A stretch of DNA of 64,000 nucleotides from Akanthomyces muscarius (lineage: Eukaryota; Ascomycota; Sordariomycetes; Hypocreales; Cordycipitaceae): the NCBI RefSeq assembly GCF_028009165.1, contig NC_079244.1, forward strand, positions 620,001-684,000, read 5' to 3'. Made by a program: the position numbers and the translations under genes. Each line of letters begins with the position of its first letter. Position 1 is the stretch's first letter. This document shows positions 21,414-32,800 of this stretch, piece by piece. The notes under the pieces were generated by a model. The model did not search any database. It was not told the origin of the DNA and worked only from the letters and a program-made list of their open reading frames with translations.

Positions 21414-23852
21414 ATGTTCAAGACCGTCGCGCTGGCCATGCTGGCTGTCGCTGGGCCCCAGGGCGGCGGAGCCTCGGGCTTTTGGTACCCGATGATGGAC
21501 CATGCTGGAGCACCACGGGGTTATGCACCGAACCTCGAGGATGCTGGAAAATACAACGTATATGTCAATGTTAAATCTGGCGATGGCGCAGGAATCCAGG
21601 ACGCAATCACCTCTGCGCCCGGCGGCCAGCGCAACAAGCAATGGCTGGCTTCTCAACCTCGGGTATGTCACGCGACTCGCGATGCCGCACGATACAATTA
21701 ACGCGAAACCAGGTCGTATACATCCCTCCTGGGACTTATGAAATTAGCAAGACTCTTTTCATGGAAACCGACACTGTTCTCATGGGAGACGCCACTGATG
21801 TAAGGTCATTCTTTTTGCAGTACAGAACGTGCAACTGACCCCTCTATAGCCTCCCGTTATCAAAGCCGCAAAAGGCTTCAGTGACGGAGTTTTGGTCAAC
21901 GGTAAAAAATGTCCTTCCAGTGGCTTGAAGCGACACTACTAACCTGGAACAGGTCAGGATCCCTCTACCAAAGAAAAAGGCGAAAACTCCTTCGCCATCA
22001 GCCTGAAGAATCTAATTCTGGACACCACGGCTGTTGACGGAGGCAGAAACTTCACGGCACTTTACTGGGGAGTCGCACAAGTCTCCCAGCTTCAGAATGT
22101 CAAAATTCAGATGCCCAGCCCAAACAATGGCCAGGGTCACAGTGGCATTAGACTCGGACGAGGCTCTACGCTTGGACTTGCTGATGTCCGGATTGAAAAC
22201 GGCCAGGTAAGTCTGTCGGCCCCCCAAGGTTGTTTCTAGCTACTAATACCCAGTAGAATGGCATCTGGCACGACAGTCATCAGCAAGCACTATACAAGAA
22301 CATTCACTTCTACCAAAACGAAGTTGGTATGCTCATCTCTGGCGGCAAAACAATCAGCCTGCTGGCACCAGTCTTTGAGGGTGTCAAGTCCGGCATCCTG
22401 AACACTGGCGGCAGCCCATTTATCGGCATCGTTGACGGCAAATCGACGGGTTCCGGCATCACTTTATCGTCCTCTGTCCACCCATCCATCCTCATCCAAA
22501 ATCTCGAGACCGACAACAAGTCTGACATTGTGAAACTTCCCGAAGGCACTGAGCTTACAGCTGCCAAACACATCGACAATTTCTCATACGGCAACACAGT
22601 CGGCCGCGATCCCGTCTATGGAGCGACCGCTGGCGCAGAGAAGCTATCTGGTGCCGCAACTCCTGGCGGCCGCATTCCTTCCATCACGGTGCCTAATTTC
22701 GCGAGCAACGCAGTTACAGATTTCGTCAATGTCAAGGACTCGAAGCAGAATGGCGGCCATACTGTCAAAGGCGATGGGACGGTTGACGAAGCGGATGTCC
22801 TCAACAAAGTCCTCGAATACGCGGCTTCCAAAAAGAAGATTGCCTATTTCCCGTACGGCGAGTACCGTGTTGAGTCTACTCTTGTAATTCCCATCGGCTC
22901 TCAAGTTGTCGGCGAGGCTTGGTCTACCATCTCTGGCGGCGGCAAATTCTTCAAGGACGCCTCTGACCCGAAGCCGATTGTGCAGGTCGGCAAGAAGGGC
23001 GACGTTGGTGTTGCGCAAATTCAAGACATGCGCTTCACTGTCTCTGAGGTGCTTCCTGGCGCTATCATTGTCCAGTTCCAGGCTGCTGGATCCTCCCCCG
23101 GCGATGTTGCGCTCTTCAACTCGCTAATCACTGTTGGTGGCACCAGAGGAGCACCCGGACTCACAGACTCTTGCAAAGACGCGAGCAACCCATGCCAAGG
23201 TGCATACTTGGGCCTCCACTTTACGAAGTCTTCGTCGGCATATGTCGAGAACGTATGGAATTGGGTGGCTGACCACATAACCGAGGACTTTGACGGAGGC
23301 TCCAGCATCTCAGGCAAAGGCGGCGCACTTGTCGAATCGACCAAGGGTACTTGGCTGCACGCGCTTGGCAGCGAACATTGGTGGCTCTACCAACTCAACC
23401 TGCGATCCGCCGAGAATGTCGTCGTGACCCTGTTGCAGAGCGAGACCAACTATGAACAGGGTGACAACGCCAGGATGCTTGCGCCGGCGCCTTGGAAGCC
23501 CGACACGGACGGCTGGGGCGACCCCGACTTTTCGTGGTGCAAGCGCGATGATGCCCGATGCCGCATGGGCCTGGCCAACTTTATCCAGGGTGGCTCCGAC
23601 ATTACTTACTATGGCTCCGCGTCGTGGGCGTTTTTTAGCGGCCCTGGGTACCAAGACTGTGCCGGCCCCTTCCAGTGCCAAAAGGTCCAGCACTGGATCG
23701 AGAAGACACCCAAGAACCTGCAGCTGTACGGCATGTGCACCAAGGATACTACCACGGCACTCCGTCTAGGCGACGGCAAAACGATTGGCGCCGAGGGAAA
23801 ATTTGAGGGCGGCTGGAGTCCCGGCGCAGACGTTGGTCGCTACACGAGCTAA
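21414..23852 (+). CDS. GH55 exo-beta-1,3-glucanase-like, pectate-lyase-fold, secreted
   Basis: 745 aa in five exons: 21414-21662, 21713-21799, 21850-21901, 21953-22206, 22257-23852. All four introns are 49-51 nt with good donors (GTATGT, GTAAGG, GTAAAA, GTAAGT). Signal peptide MFKTVALAMLAVAGPQ is followed by FWYPMMDHAG. Two right-handed beta-helix modules are visible, as in GH55: the first begins VVYIPPGTYEISKTLFMET, the second after residue 365 with KKKIAYFPYGEYRVESTLV. The block WNWVADHITEDFDG and the aromatic-rich part ending WSPGADVGRYTS are also family-like. Expected to release glucose from beta-1,3-glucan, for wall turnover or attack on other fungi or plants. Confidence 0.92.
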
Positions 23853-24172
23853 ACATGGACTTCTTCTAAAACTTAATTCTGGTATATAATTACGCAGTCA
23901 TGTCTATAATTAGGAACTCTATGAGTATTAATGCTATCAAAACGAGTTTTTGCGATGAAGCTTTGCTGTGCGGTGGGCCAGTAGATTGACTCTATGCCGT
24001 GGCTGGAATGAATACTTGGACGTGCGACTTATATGACAACCAGTGTCACACATATTTTTCAAGCACATCATCAATTGTTAAGAAAACAGCCGCCTCTCAA
24101 AATCATAGAGCCGAATTGACATATTTTATTCAATCTTCTGCTCTAAGTTAAGTATAGAACAAGTACTGTACA
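23853..24172. other. Intergenic, no gene seen
   Basis: 320 AT-rich bases between two convergent genes; probably the two 3' ends. Confidence 0.5.
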
Positions 24173-24493
24173 TCAGTACAAAGTCCCAGCTAAAACCAGC
24201 GCAACCAACATTGAGACCGTAGCTGTCCGGTGGTTGAGCAGGTGAGGAGCGGCACCGGACTCGTTGGAGGACGTGGGCGTCGGAGACGTAGTTTCGCTGC
24301 CGCTGCCGCCACCGCCACCTGAGCCCTCAGTGTTGTTGGCCTCCAGGATCGGGAGTGTGATTTGCGCGGTACAGACGGTGACCTGCGTGCCGTTCCCGAA
24401 GCCAGTCTGTGTAAAGACCGCGGTTGATGATGAGTCGCCAGCGGCCAGCGCGGCTAGTGTTGCAATGAGGAACGCTGAGTGAAGGAAGCGCAT
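24173..24493 (-). CDS. Small secreted, probably GPI-anchored protein
   Basis: 106 aa. Signal peptide MRFLHSAFLIATLAALAAG; a core with TAVFTQTGFGNGTQVTVC and QITLPILEANNT including two N-glycosylation sites and a single Cys; then a Gly/Ser/Thr-rich spacer. The C-terminus has a likely GPI omega site (SNESGAA) and a hydrophobic tail (VSMLVALVLAGTLY). This layout is typical of small wall or surface proteins in ascomycetes. I do not recognise a family. Function unknown. Confidence 0.75.
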   Translation of the reverse strand: MRFLHSAFLIATLAALAAGDSSSTAVFTQTGFGNGTQVTVCTAQITLPILEANNTEGSGGGGGSGSETTSPTPTSSNESGAAPHLLNHRTATVSMLVALVLAGTLY

Positions 24494-25495
24494 GTTTTAA
24501 GAGGTTCGACTTTTCGATGTCGAGTGTATCGCGGTAGGGCGCAAAACAAAACAAGACGAGTTCAGTTGCGGACACGTTCAGAATTGATCGTGTTTGCTTT
24601 GGAGAACAGGAAGTAAGAAGAAATATAGCCCAACTAGCAAGATTGTGTACGCTGGCAACACCGGCTTAACATTATATACTTGGGGTGGAGATTCTATCCC
24701 AGCGACCTGGACAGTTGCGGCTAAGCTTCAGGTAGAGTTTAGCCATCCCATATGGGACAAGTTCAGAACATAGCCTGCGGCGGCGGTCCTACACAGCCGA
24801 CCAGTGGGGTAATGAAGGCGCGCCGACATTCGCTTGCTCCGACACATAAAAAGTAAAGTACTATTGGCGGTTTGCTTGGAGGCCTATAACGAGAGTGCTG
24901 ATGGCTGAGCAAGAGGCAGGGCCATGCCGCCATGCTAAGAAATTGACGATGACTTTGGTCTGGAGCTAAAATGACACGAACCTCCCAGCAGCTGTTCCAA
25001 TAGCACCAGTGATGACTATGAGCGTAATTGCCTGAAAATGCGGTTGATGGCGATGTATTAGGACAGTATTATGCTCGAGTTCGTGCACCGAACGATCTGC
25101 CGAGCCGAAATACTGATTTTCAGCCCAGGTGTAATTTGGCACCAGCCGGTTTGCTTAGGCCTGCCAGTCTTCCAACGAAAGCTAGCCATCGTAAAGCTCC
25201 TTCATTGGTCGGGGTCTGCTAGCGTCCTCGATGGAGAGCTAGCTCATCGTAAAGCTTATTTATTGGCCAGAATCTCACGAGTCGGTAGCGACTAGTGTTG
25301 ACCAGCAAGTCCTTGGCTGTTAGACTTCGGGGCTAAGACCGGGCAGTGCTGATTTACTTGCCTGCGCGCATCCATCACTTGCTAGCCTTTGGACAAGGTT
25401 TATAACTGTCCCATCCAAATAGAACAAGGCAGGACACTACAATCTTTCGTATACTTTCATTTTCTTTTCGACATACCAAATCTGTCTCGTCAACC
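24494..25495. other. Intergenic, no gene seen
   Basis: About 1 kb; contains a 57-bp spaced direct repeat (separate entry) and an AT-rich leader before 25496. Confidence 0.5.
25180..25278. repeat. Imperfect direct repeat, 57-bp period
   Basis: AGCTAGCCATCGTAAAGCT at 25180 recurs as AGCTAGCTCATCGTAAAGCT at 25237, each followed by a TTATTGG/TCATTGG-type sequence. It lies about 220-320 bp upstream of the deiminase-family start. Confidence 0.65.
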
Positions 25496-26614
25496 ATGAA
25501 GCTCAACTTCGTTTTCCTATGCGGCGTTGCCACGGCGGCCTACTTTCGTCCTGCCGAATGGGGATCACAGTCTAGTGTCATCATGGCGTGGCCTTCTGCC
25601 GACAACCCGGCTTACAAGAATGCGCAAGACGATCTGCAAGACGCCACGACAGACATCACCAGCATTGCGCAGGCAGTCGCCAAGTTTGAACCAGTCACGC
25701 TGCTGGTCGTGCAGAGCCGACTAGACGAAGCAAAATCGCAGTTCGCAGACAGTAAGAACATCACTCTGCAGTCGATTGAGACTTACCCCAAACTGGATCT
25801 CTGGATGCGCGACATGGCCCCGACTTTTGTTTTTGACAAGACAAACACAAGTGGCCAGCTCTTTGGTGTCGACTACAACTTCAATGGATGGGGCAACAAG
25901 TTCCCGACGGGTTCATGCCTCTCTCTTGCATCGATGCTATCTTACAGCATGAAGGTGCCACGTGTGGATTCCTCCCTTGTGTCGGAAGGCGGATCTCTCG
26001 AAGTCGATGGAGAGGGTACGCTGCTCGTTACGGAGAGCTCCGTTCTCATTGACAATCGCAACCCCGGCAAGACCAAAGCACAGGCAGAGGAGGAGTTCCA
26101 GCGCACTCTTGGCGTGACAAAGACCATCTGGATCCCAGGCAGAAAGGGCTCCGACATTACAGACGGCCACATCGACGGTCTTGCTCGTTTCATCGCCCCC
26201 GGCAAAGTCCTCCTCAGCCGCCCCAGCACGCTCGAGGGCGGCGGTCCGTTTGTTGACACCTATCGAGAGGCCCAGGCAATCTTGTCGAACACGACTGACG
26301 CCAAGGGGCGCACGCTTGAGATTACTGAGGTTGTCGAGGCCGATCTTGAAAACATTGGGGCAGACAAGGCCCTCGTTGAGCAGGTACAAAATGGGGAGAA
26401 AGACTACCCCTCGTTGACGTATGTTAATTATGTCATGGTGAACGGAGGCATAGTGTTTGCCGCATTTGGTGACAAGGATGCGGACGCAGAAGCGCTCAAG
26501 ATCGTAAAGGAATTATACCCTGAGAGGACCGTTGAGGTAGTCAACACTCAGACGCTTGCTTTCCTCGGGGGTGGTATACATTGTTCCACGCAAGAGGTGC
26601 CTGTTGCCGAGTAA
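25496..26614 (+). CDS. Secreted agmatine / peptidylarginine deiminase family enzyme (PAD_porph)
   Basis: 372 aa, one exon. A short signal peptide (MKLNFVFLCGVATAA) precedes the full guanidino-group hydrolase fold. Landmarks of the agmatine deiminase/PPAD family are in order: RPAEWGSQSSVIMAWPS at the N-terminus, LWMRDMAPTFVF (about 105-116), FNGWGNK (about 130), SLEVDGEGTLLVTES, TDGHIDGLARF with the catalytic His (about 224), and GGGIHCSTQEVP near the C-terminus with the catalytic Cys. It should turn a guanidino group into a ureido group and ammonia, on agmatine, free arginine or C-terminal peptidyl arginine. Most agmatine deiminases are cytosolic; the signal peptide suggests an extracellular substrate. 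Confidence 0.88.
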   Translation: MKLNFVFLCGVATAAYFRPAEWGSQSSVIMAWPSADNPAYKNAQDDLQDATTDITSIAQAVAKFEPVTLLVVQSRLDEAKSQFADSKNITLQSIETYPKLDLWMRDMAPTFVFDKTNTSGQLFGVDYNFNGWGNKFPTGSCLSLASMLSYSMKVPRVDSSLVSEGGSLEVDGEGTLLVTESSVLIDNRNPGKTKAQAEEEFQRTLGVTKTIWIPGRKGSDITDGHIDGLARFIAPGKVLLSRPSTLEGGGPFVDTYREAQAILSNTTDAKGRTLEITEVVEADLENIGADKALVEQVQNGEKDYPSLTYVNYVMVNGGIVFAAFGDKDADAEALKIVKELYPERTVEVVNTQTLAFLGGGIHCSTQEVPVAE

Positions 26615-27119
26615 TACAAGGCTCTCCAAAGTCCACCAATGAAATTAGCAAATTATGAAATGTCCACTGCGCCTGATTACGGGAAATTTGCCTTTCAATG
26701 AAAGCGTAAAATGATTCAATCTTGTGCATGGCATTGAGAATGAAACTATGGTCTCTTAAACTCAGGTATTCGACTAACAGCTTCATGGGGGCGGGGCTCA
26801 CAACTAGTGACCGCAAATCCATACTTTCGAGATGCAACATTATCACATCTGAATGTAATTTCGGCAACTACTCGGCCGTCAAATTATGCATCTTGAGGCG
26901 GCGAGCTCGAAATCGTTCTGACAGTATCTTGCCACGACAGGCAGCGAGATCGCTGTGTGCTGACCGGGTGACTCATAGCGCGATCTTCATTTGAAGCTTG
27001 TTGACGAGAAAGCGAGGCAGTGGGCAGCTTCAGTAGCTGATATAGTCGCTACCCCAACTTGTCTTAAGATTCTGGCGACAAGAATAAAAAAGCCAAACAA
27101 CGACGCGGCGTAGAAGAAC
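26615..27119. other. Intergenic, no gene seen
   Basis: About 500 bases between two genes on the same strand; no recognisable sequence. Confidence 0.5.
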
Positions 27120-28217
27120 ATGTCGGAATTTGTCCCTGGGATTGCCCTTACGGGTGACTTCTTTGCCGAAGTGGTCCAACCCATCCTGGCGACACAATTC
27201 CCAGCCTTGCAGTACGGCGCCGCCCTCATCGGCCCAGGCAGCGAGGTTCTCGGCTTCGACACGCCCATGTCTATGGACCACGACTGGGGCTTGCGCGTCT
27301 TTCTCTTCCTGCGCGAGCAAGACGCGCAGGTCTTCTCACACCGCATCGCCAGCGTGCTCAGCCATGAGCTGCCGCCTGTGTTCCGGGGTGTACCTGCAGC
27401 CATTACCACACTGACCACTTCATCAAGCGTGCGCAGCATGGAGCTTGCCAATGCCATGGACGGGCCTGTGAAGCACCACGTCGTGCCAATGACGGTCCGC
27501 CGATTCGGCGAGCTGCAGCTCGGCTGCGATGCCACCAAGGGACTGTCGGTAGCGCAGTGGCTCAGTATCCCGAGCCACGCCCTCGGCGAAGTCGTCAAAG
27601 GCGCCGTGTATCTAGACACCACCGGCGAAATCACGGCGCTCCGGAAACAGCTGGCATGGTATCCACGGGATGTTGGTCTCTACATGCTGGCGGCTGGCTG
27701 GCAGCGGATCGGCGATGAGGAGCATCTCATGCCTCGCGCCGGCCATGCCGGCAGCGAGCTGGGCTCGGCGCTGATTGGGTCGCGGCTGGTGCGCGACGTC
27801 ATGCACCTCTGCTTCCTCATGGAGAAGCAGCACGCGCAGTACGCCAAGTGGCTCGGCACGGCGTTTAGCAGGCTGGACTGCGCGGCGGCCATGGAGCCGC
27901 TGCTGCGGCGTGTGCAGGTCGCGACGTCATGGGAGTTGAGGCAGGCGCCCCTGGGCGAGGCGTATGCGCTGCTGGCCCGGATGCATAATGCGATGGGGGT
28001 CACGCGGGAGATGCATACTGAGGTGTCGGGCTTCCATGATCGGCCGTTTAAGGTCATTCATGGCGAAGAATTTGCGCAGGCGCTGCTGGAACAAATTAAG
28101 GATGATGAGGTGAAGGCCATTGCGCAGAGATCGCTGGTTGGGAGTGTCAGCCAATGGACTGATAATGTGGCCATGAAGTATGTTAACAGCAAGAATATCC
28201 AAGCCATATACCAATAG
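27120..28217 (+). CDS. DUF4037-domain protein (nucleotidyltransferase-like)
   Basis: 365 aa, one exon. The N-terminal half has the nucleotidyltransferase-like pattern of DUF4037 proteins: YGAALIGPGSEVLGFDTPMS followed by MDHDWGLRVFLFLRE, where the Asp pair could bind metal. The C-terminal half is helical (LYMLAAGWQRIGDEEHLMPR; AKWLGTAFSRL). The family occurs in bacteria and fungi without a known substrate. No close functional partner is visible; the acetyltransferase gene downstream is convergent with only 80 bases between the stops. Confidence 0.8.
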   Translation: MSEFVPGIALTGDFFAEVVQPILATQFPALQYGAALIGPGSEVLGFDTPMSMDHDWGLRVFLFLREQDAQVFSHRIASVLSHELPPVFRGVPAAITTLTTSSSVRSMELANAMDGPVKHHVVPMTVRRFGELQLGCDATKGLSVAQWLSIPSHALGEVVKGAVYLDTTGEITALRKQLAWYPRDVGLYMLAAGWQRIGDEEHLMPRAGHAGSELGSALIGSRLVRDVMHLCFLMEKQHAQYAKWLGTAFSRLDCAAAMEPLLRRVQVATSWELRQAPLGEAYALLARMHNAMGVTREMHTEVSGFHDRPFKVIHGEEFAQALLEQIKDDEVKAIAQRSLVGSVSQWTDNVAMKYVNSKNIQAIYQ

Positions 28218-28297
28218 TCAAATCTGTCACGAAGAAAAGGTACCCAACTGTAGTGATTATGTTTAGCCCTCGCATTTATGCATCTACTTCCTCTAGT

Positions 28298-28993
28298 TTA
28301 TGGGTTTTTGGTGATATCTTTATTGCCCAGAACCAGAACCCAGTAGGCGTGCTTCCATCCCAGCTGATGATACATTTTCTGCCCATCTGGCGTGCCAATC
28401 AGCCAGCCCGTCTTTGCGCCGTGCGCATGCGCCTCAGCGCCCAAGGCCTGCATCACCAGCGTTCCCAAGCCTCTCCGTCGCATGTCCTCTTCTGTCTTGA
28501 TTCTGTCAAAGACAGCCATGTCCTTGTGAATACCGACCTGTCCCCCTGCAGCAGGCTTGCTGCCTTCCTCCTCTGACGAGGTCACCTTGAGCCGGCAGCG
28601 CGTGGCGATACCCGTCTGCGTCGTCTCAATCTCCTTGACAAAGGACGCCGTCTTATCCGACTGCGCTGGTAAGCTGCCCAAGTCTAGCATCATGAGCGCC
28701 TCCTGCGCGAGAATGTCAAAGCCGTGCGCCGTGGCCATCTCCCGGTACTCCGTCATGTCGTCGGCAATGACGGTGAGGAAGCGCTTGCTGTCTTGCAGGG
28801 CGATAGCGGCAGCTGCGTCGAATTCGGACTTGGTGGGCTCAAAGCCAACGTACTCCCATGTCCCGGCGGGCATGTCGGTGCGTAGAACGGCGGGAAGACC
28901 GGTTGGCAGAATCTCAACGACATATTCACGAATGGCGGCCCACACGTGGATGTGGTGCTCAATGTCTTCTCGCTTTGGTTTACCGACAGTCAT
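28298..28993 (-). CDS. GNAT-family N-acetyltransferase
   Basis: 231 aa from the ATG at 28993; the frame stays open to 29083 upstream but MTVGKPKREDIEHH looks like the natural start. The acetyl-CoA-binding region is at the C-terminus: FDRIKTEEDMRRRGLGTLVM (motif A, RRRGLGT) followed by ALGAEAHAHGAKTGWLIGT and GQKMYHQLGWKH. Acceptor substrate unknown. The 3' end faces that of the DUF4037 gene. Confidence 0.85.
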   Translation of the reverse strand: MTVGKPKREDIEHHIHVWAAIREYVVEILPTGLPAVLRTDMPAGTWEYVGFEPTKSEFDAAAAIALQDSKRFLTVIADDMTEYREMATAHGFDILAQEALMMLDLGSLPAQSDKTASFVKEIETTQTGIATRCRLKVTSSEEEGSKPAAGGQVGIHKDMAVFDRIKTEEDMRRRGLGTLVMQALGAEAHAHGAKTGWLIGTPDGQKMYHQLGWKHAYWVLVLGNKDITKNP

Positions 28994-29540
28994 TTTCCCT
29001 GATAATTTATTTGTATTGCGATGAACGATAAAGTATTTTTCGAGATTGGTCAAAATGTGTATGAGAGTCTGACATGCTGACAAGCTGGAAAAGTTCTTAT
29101 ATTTAAAATTCGTTACTGTGACTCACAGCGAGCTTTTAGTGAAGGCTAATAACCAGCCAATGGCATAGGGCTGATTGGCTTCGGCCTTGCCAAATTAAGT
29201 AGTTTGCAAGACCGGCTATTGTAGCCGAACGCCCGTTACGCGTCAACGCGTAAGCCAAGTAAGATCAAGATGTCACAATACAGATTTAACAACAATGCGA
29301 AGCTAGTTAGTGATTTGATTCTCCTGAGGTAGCCCTAAACGCAGGAAAAGAAGCTACCAGACTCTATATTTGGCAGTGGGTTGGACAAGCGCTAATCGAT
29401 GTGCATGTCTCTTGCCCGAGAATAAGGCTGGACTTCTCAAAATAGACCGGGGTATAGCTCGTTCTGGTGTAGCCTTGCTAGCTGTGCAAAAGGCTGAGAG
29501 ACAGCCGATGGCAGCTCAAAAATGTCGCGTGCGCATGTGT
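28994..29540. other. Intergenic, left flank of the transposon
   Basis: Nothing recognised apart from two CCAAT/ATTGG boxes facing each other at about 29155-29185. The last part joins the 9-bp target duplication of the transposon. Confidence 0.5.
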
Positions 29541-29549
29541 CGATTTATT
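29541..29549 (+). repeat. Target-site duplication, left copy
   Basis: CGATTTATT, identical and in direct orientation to 37139-37147. Nine bases is the usual length for Mutator-like elements. Confidence 0.85.
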
Positions 29550-29620
29550 GGGGGACTAGCTCACTGGTGGTGGTCGTAAAGCTATTGAAGGTTCAGGTGG
29601 GGCAAAAAGGCAAAAAGCGG
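29550..29620 (+). repeat. Left terminal inverted repeat
   Basis: Begins GGGGGACTAGCTCACTGG, continues with GTGGTGGT, AAAGCTATTG and GGTGGGGCAAAAAG, and ends AAGCGG. Pairs with 37076-37138; the left copy has an extra 8-bp GCAAAAAG duplication. Roughly 80% identity by eye. Confidence 0.85.
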
Positions 29621-29897
29621 TGAGTCTTGACCGCATATGCAATGCATATGCAATAGACGTACTGTGCGCTTGTCGGAAAGCTCATCTGCATACGCCATGC
29701 ATATGCCGGCAGCCAGCTCTGCATATGCCCCCGGCCATAAATACGGTGTAGAAGAATTCTCATGCTATGGCGCAAAAGACGGTCAGAAAATTGAGTGAAG
29801 AGATAACAAGGAGAAAAATAATAAAGCACATAAGCCTCGCATATGCCATACATATGCTATTATCACACACAACAAAAATCAACTTCAATATTATTAC

Positions 29898-32800
29898 ATG
29901 ATGTCATCACCAGAGTCAAGCGCGGTGAACCCTTGGGGGCAGCTGTTTCAGCATAATGAGGTAAGAATACCCTAATAAGGCTCTGGGCATATGCTAACAA
30001 CATCAAGGACCTATTCGCCAACACTCTCGAAGACGATGACCCTACAAGCTTTTTTAATATCCCGAAAGAGATTATTGAAGAGTCTGGGCTTATGCTCAGT
30101 GGGCGCGGAGCGCGTGCTGTGAGCGTTCGCAAAGTGATTGATTGCATTGCTCTTCCAAGCTATCCAAAAGCATCGATGGATGGATTGGTATATATTATAC
30201 CAAATATATCCCCGACATATGCTGGCGATAAGGTTGAGGAAGTGACAAACTTTATATAAGAGCAAATGAGTATTGTAAGTAATACTGGGCATATGCCAGT
30301 GCTATGCTCACTATCTACTAGGTACAGTTTGGTTCAACTCGGGTTGGCAAATGCACAACTGTTTCTCTGGTATTCTTGTGAGTAAATTCTTCAAGTGTGC
30401 AGATGCTGAGCATATACTGACTAGAGATAGGGAGCAGATGCTTGGAAAAGGAGCGCAGGCACAGTGCTGGCATATGGCCTTCAAATGCACTGGAATACGA
30501 GTCTGCTCAAAAATCAAGCAAGATCTTATAACCTACCAAGACGACTGGAATAATGGTTTTAACCCAGAGAATATTGGCCGCATACGCCAAACATATGCCA
30601 CAAGTATTGATACCATGGAGATTGACGAACGCACACGAATGAAGACGGAAGCAGCATACCTGGCATATAAGAAGATATGGGATAGTTCACGACGCCCTTG
30701 TCGGCTACTCCCTGTATCAGAAGACCCTGAGAGTCTACCAGGCATATGCTGCGAAGAGCAACTAATGACCTGGGTCCAGACTGACGGGCAGTACTTTATT
30801 GGCTGTCCACAAACATCGAATGAGGCCTGTCAGCACACACAGCTCCGAGTTGTTATTGGTAATATTGACCTAGCATATCTTCAGCATATGGTCGAGTATG
30901 GGTTACACGAGCCCGAGGAGCCTCTACGCGATACTTGCTCTTTTTGGGATGCCTCAAATACACGGAGAAAGGACTGTAGTAAGTGATAAGAATATATAGA
31001 ATGTAGAGTGAGCATATGCTAATAATATATAGTATTTCAGCATAAGGATATATCCCGCCTACGTCCACACAGTTGCCGTGTTAAATTTAACGTCTACATA
31101 CCAATTAATAACCGCCGTTTCCCTTGGTATATGCTCAGCACACGCGACGTCCATACCCACGTTCCACCGCCACCAAAAAACATACCACAAGATATTCTTA
31201 AACATCTTATTTATGCCCTCTCTGAGCGAGATGATTTATTATATCTAACTGCTTGTAAGTATTATTCTATACTATTTAAAGCATATGCTAATAACATACC
31301 CTATAGGGAAAATATTTTTAAGCCCTTTACTTAATGAATTCCTTAAAAAGTATAAGGCTAAGAATATTCGGAGCATCCACCCAGCATTGAATTGTGAGGA
31401 TAAAATACATGCAATACTTATACGTGCACGATTCCTTAAATACCCTGAGGGTAATGATATTGCAGGTAAGTGCTATTTAGAATGTTGTGGGCATATGCGC
31501 TAACCATGCTAGGTGTACAACGAGAATTCTGCCTTAACCAAATCCGTGAGCCAAACCAGCAATAGATACGTGAGATCAAATTCTACGGCTCTGAGTATTG
31601 GATCATCATATGCTCAAAAAGCCAGGCTTCTGCTGCTCAGAAGGCAAGATGTATACAAATTGATCTATCTTTTAAGATGATTCGAGGGAAAGCAAATATT
31701 CTTAGCATCTCAAGCTAGAATGACACTTCTAATCGTAAGCATATGCCCAGTCCAGATAATACCTATCTCTAACCTACATATCTAGTTCGCGAAACATATA
31801 TTTATACTATAACAACAATCACAACTACAGAGGCATACACTAATATAAGTAAGTGCCCAGCATATACCCAGGACACTACTAATCTAAATAGATGTTCGCA
31901 GCAATGTTTCGGTGGCTTGGTGACATTGGTGGCTTTAGCATACGCTGGCACCATCTCGAGCATATGCCACACGGAAGACCTCCTCCTATGTTCTATACAG
32001 TGACGACAGATATAGATGGGAAGCAAGCACATAGTGAGCAGCTACACAGCATATACGGAGAATATAGCTAATATCATTAGGACTTGGCAATTACTTACAA
32101 AGTCTTGATTCACGATAGACCTAGCAAGAACATTTAGAGCATGTGCTTATCTTCTGCCAGGTACATATCCAACGGAACTAGCGACATAACCATCCTGATA
32201 CTCCTGATGAGTATACATATATGTCGCTCCTAGACTCACCATCTGCTAAGATCTATAATGAGGAAGTACGTCAGCTTATTGAGGCACACCCTGAGAGAGC
32301 AAGTTGGTTTAAAGCAAAAACAGCTCCCTGGGTTATTGCTAGGCTTGTTGCAAGTGCCTCAAAGGTGCCTCCAAAATGGCGATTATATGCTCAGAAGAAT
32401 ACGAATATCGCAGAGAGTGGCCATTGGGAAGACTACTCTGCTGTAGGACAGCACCGCAGCCTACTATCAGGTATCCTAGGGCTACGTCAGCATGTGCTGG
32501 AGAAATGCTTCAAGGTCCAAACACAAACAGACCTAGGAGTAGCAGTAACATGGCATAATCGAGGGCCTGTTGCCCGCATAAGCCGAGCATATCTTCGACG
32601 AGATACTACTAATCGCATAGCGCAAGATCGACGTATCTCTCAGCCAAACCTACCCCTTAACCCACGGAATCCCTACCATGTTCGACCCGAAGGCTCAAGC
32701 CCTGCGTCAGCATATGCCTCCGATACACCAACAACTCCTGTCCCACAAAGATCCTTGCAACCCTCTGAGCCCCCGTCCTCAACAGGTTCTGGGCACATGC

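Noticed and set aside
26541..26867. Minus-strand frame of 108 codons
   Set aside because: It overlaps the end of the deiminase gene and has no recognisable features.
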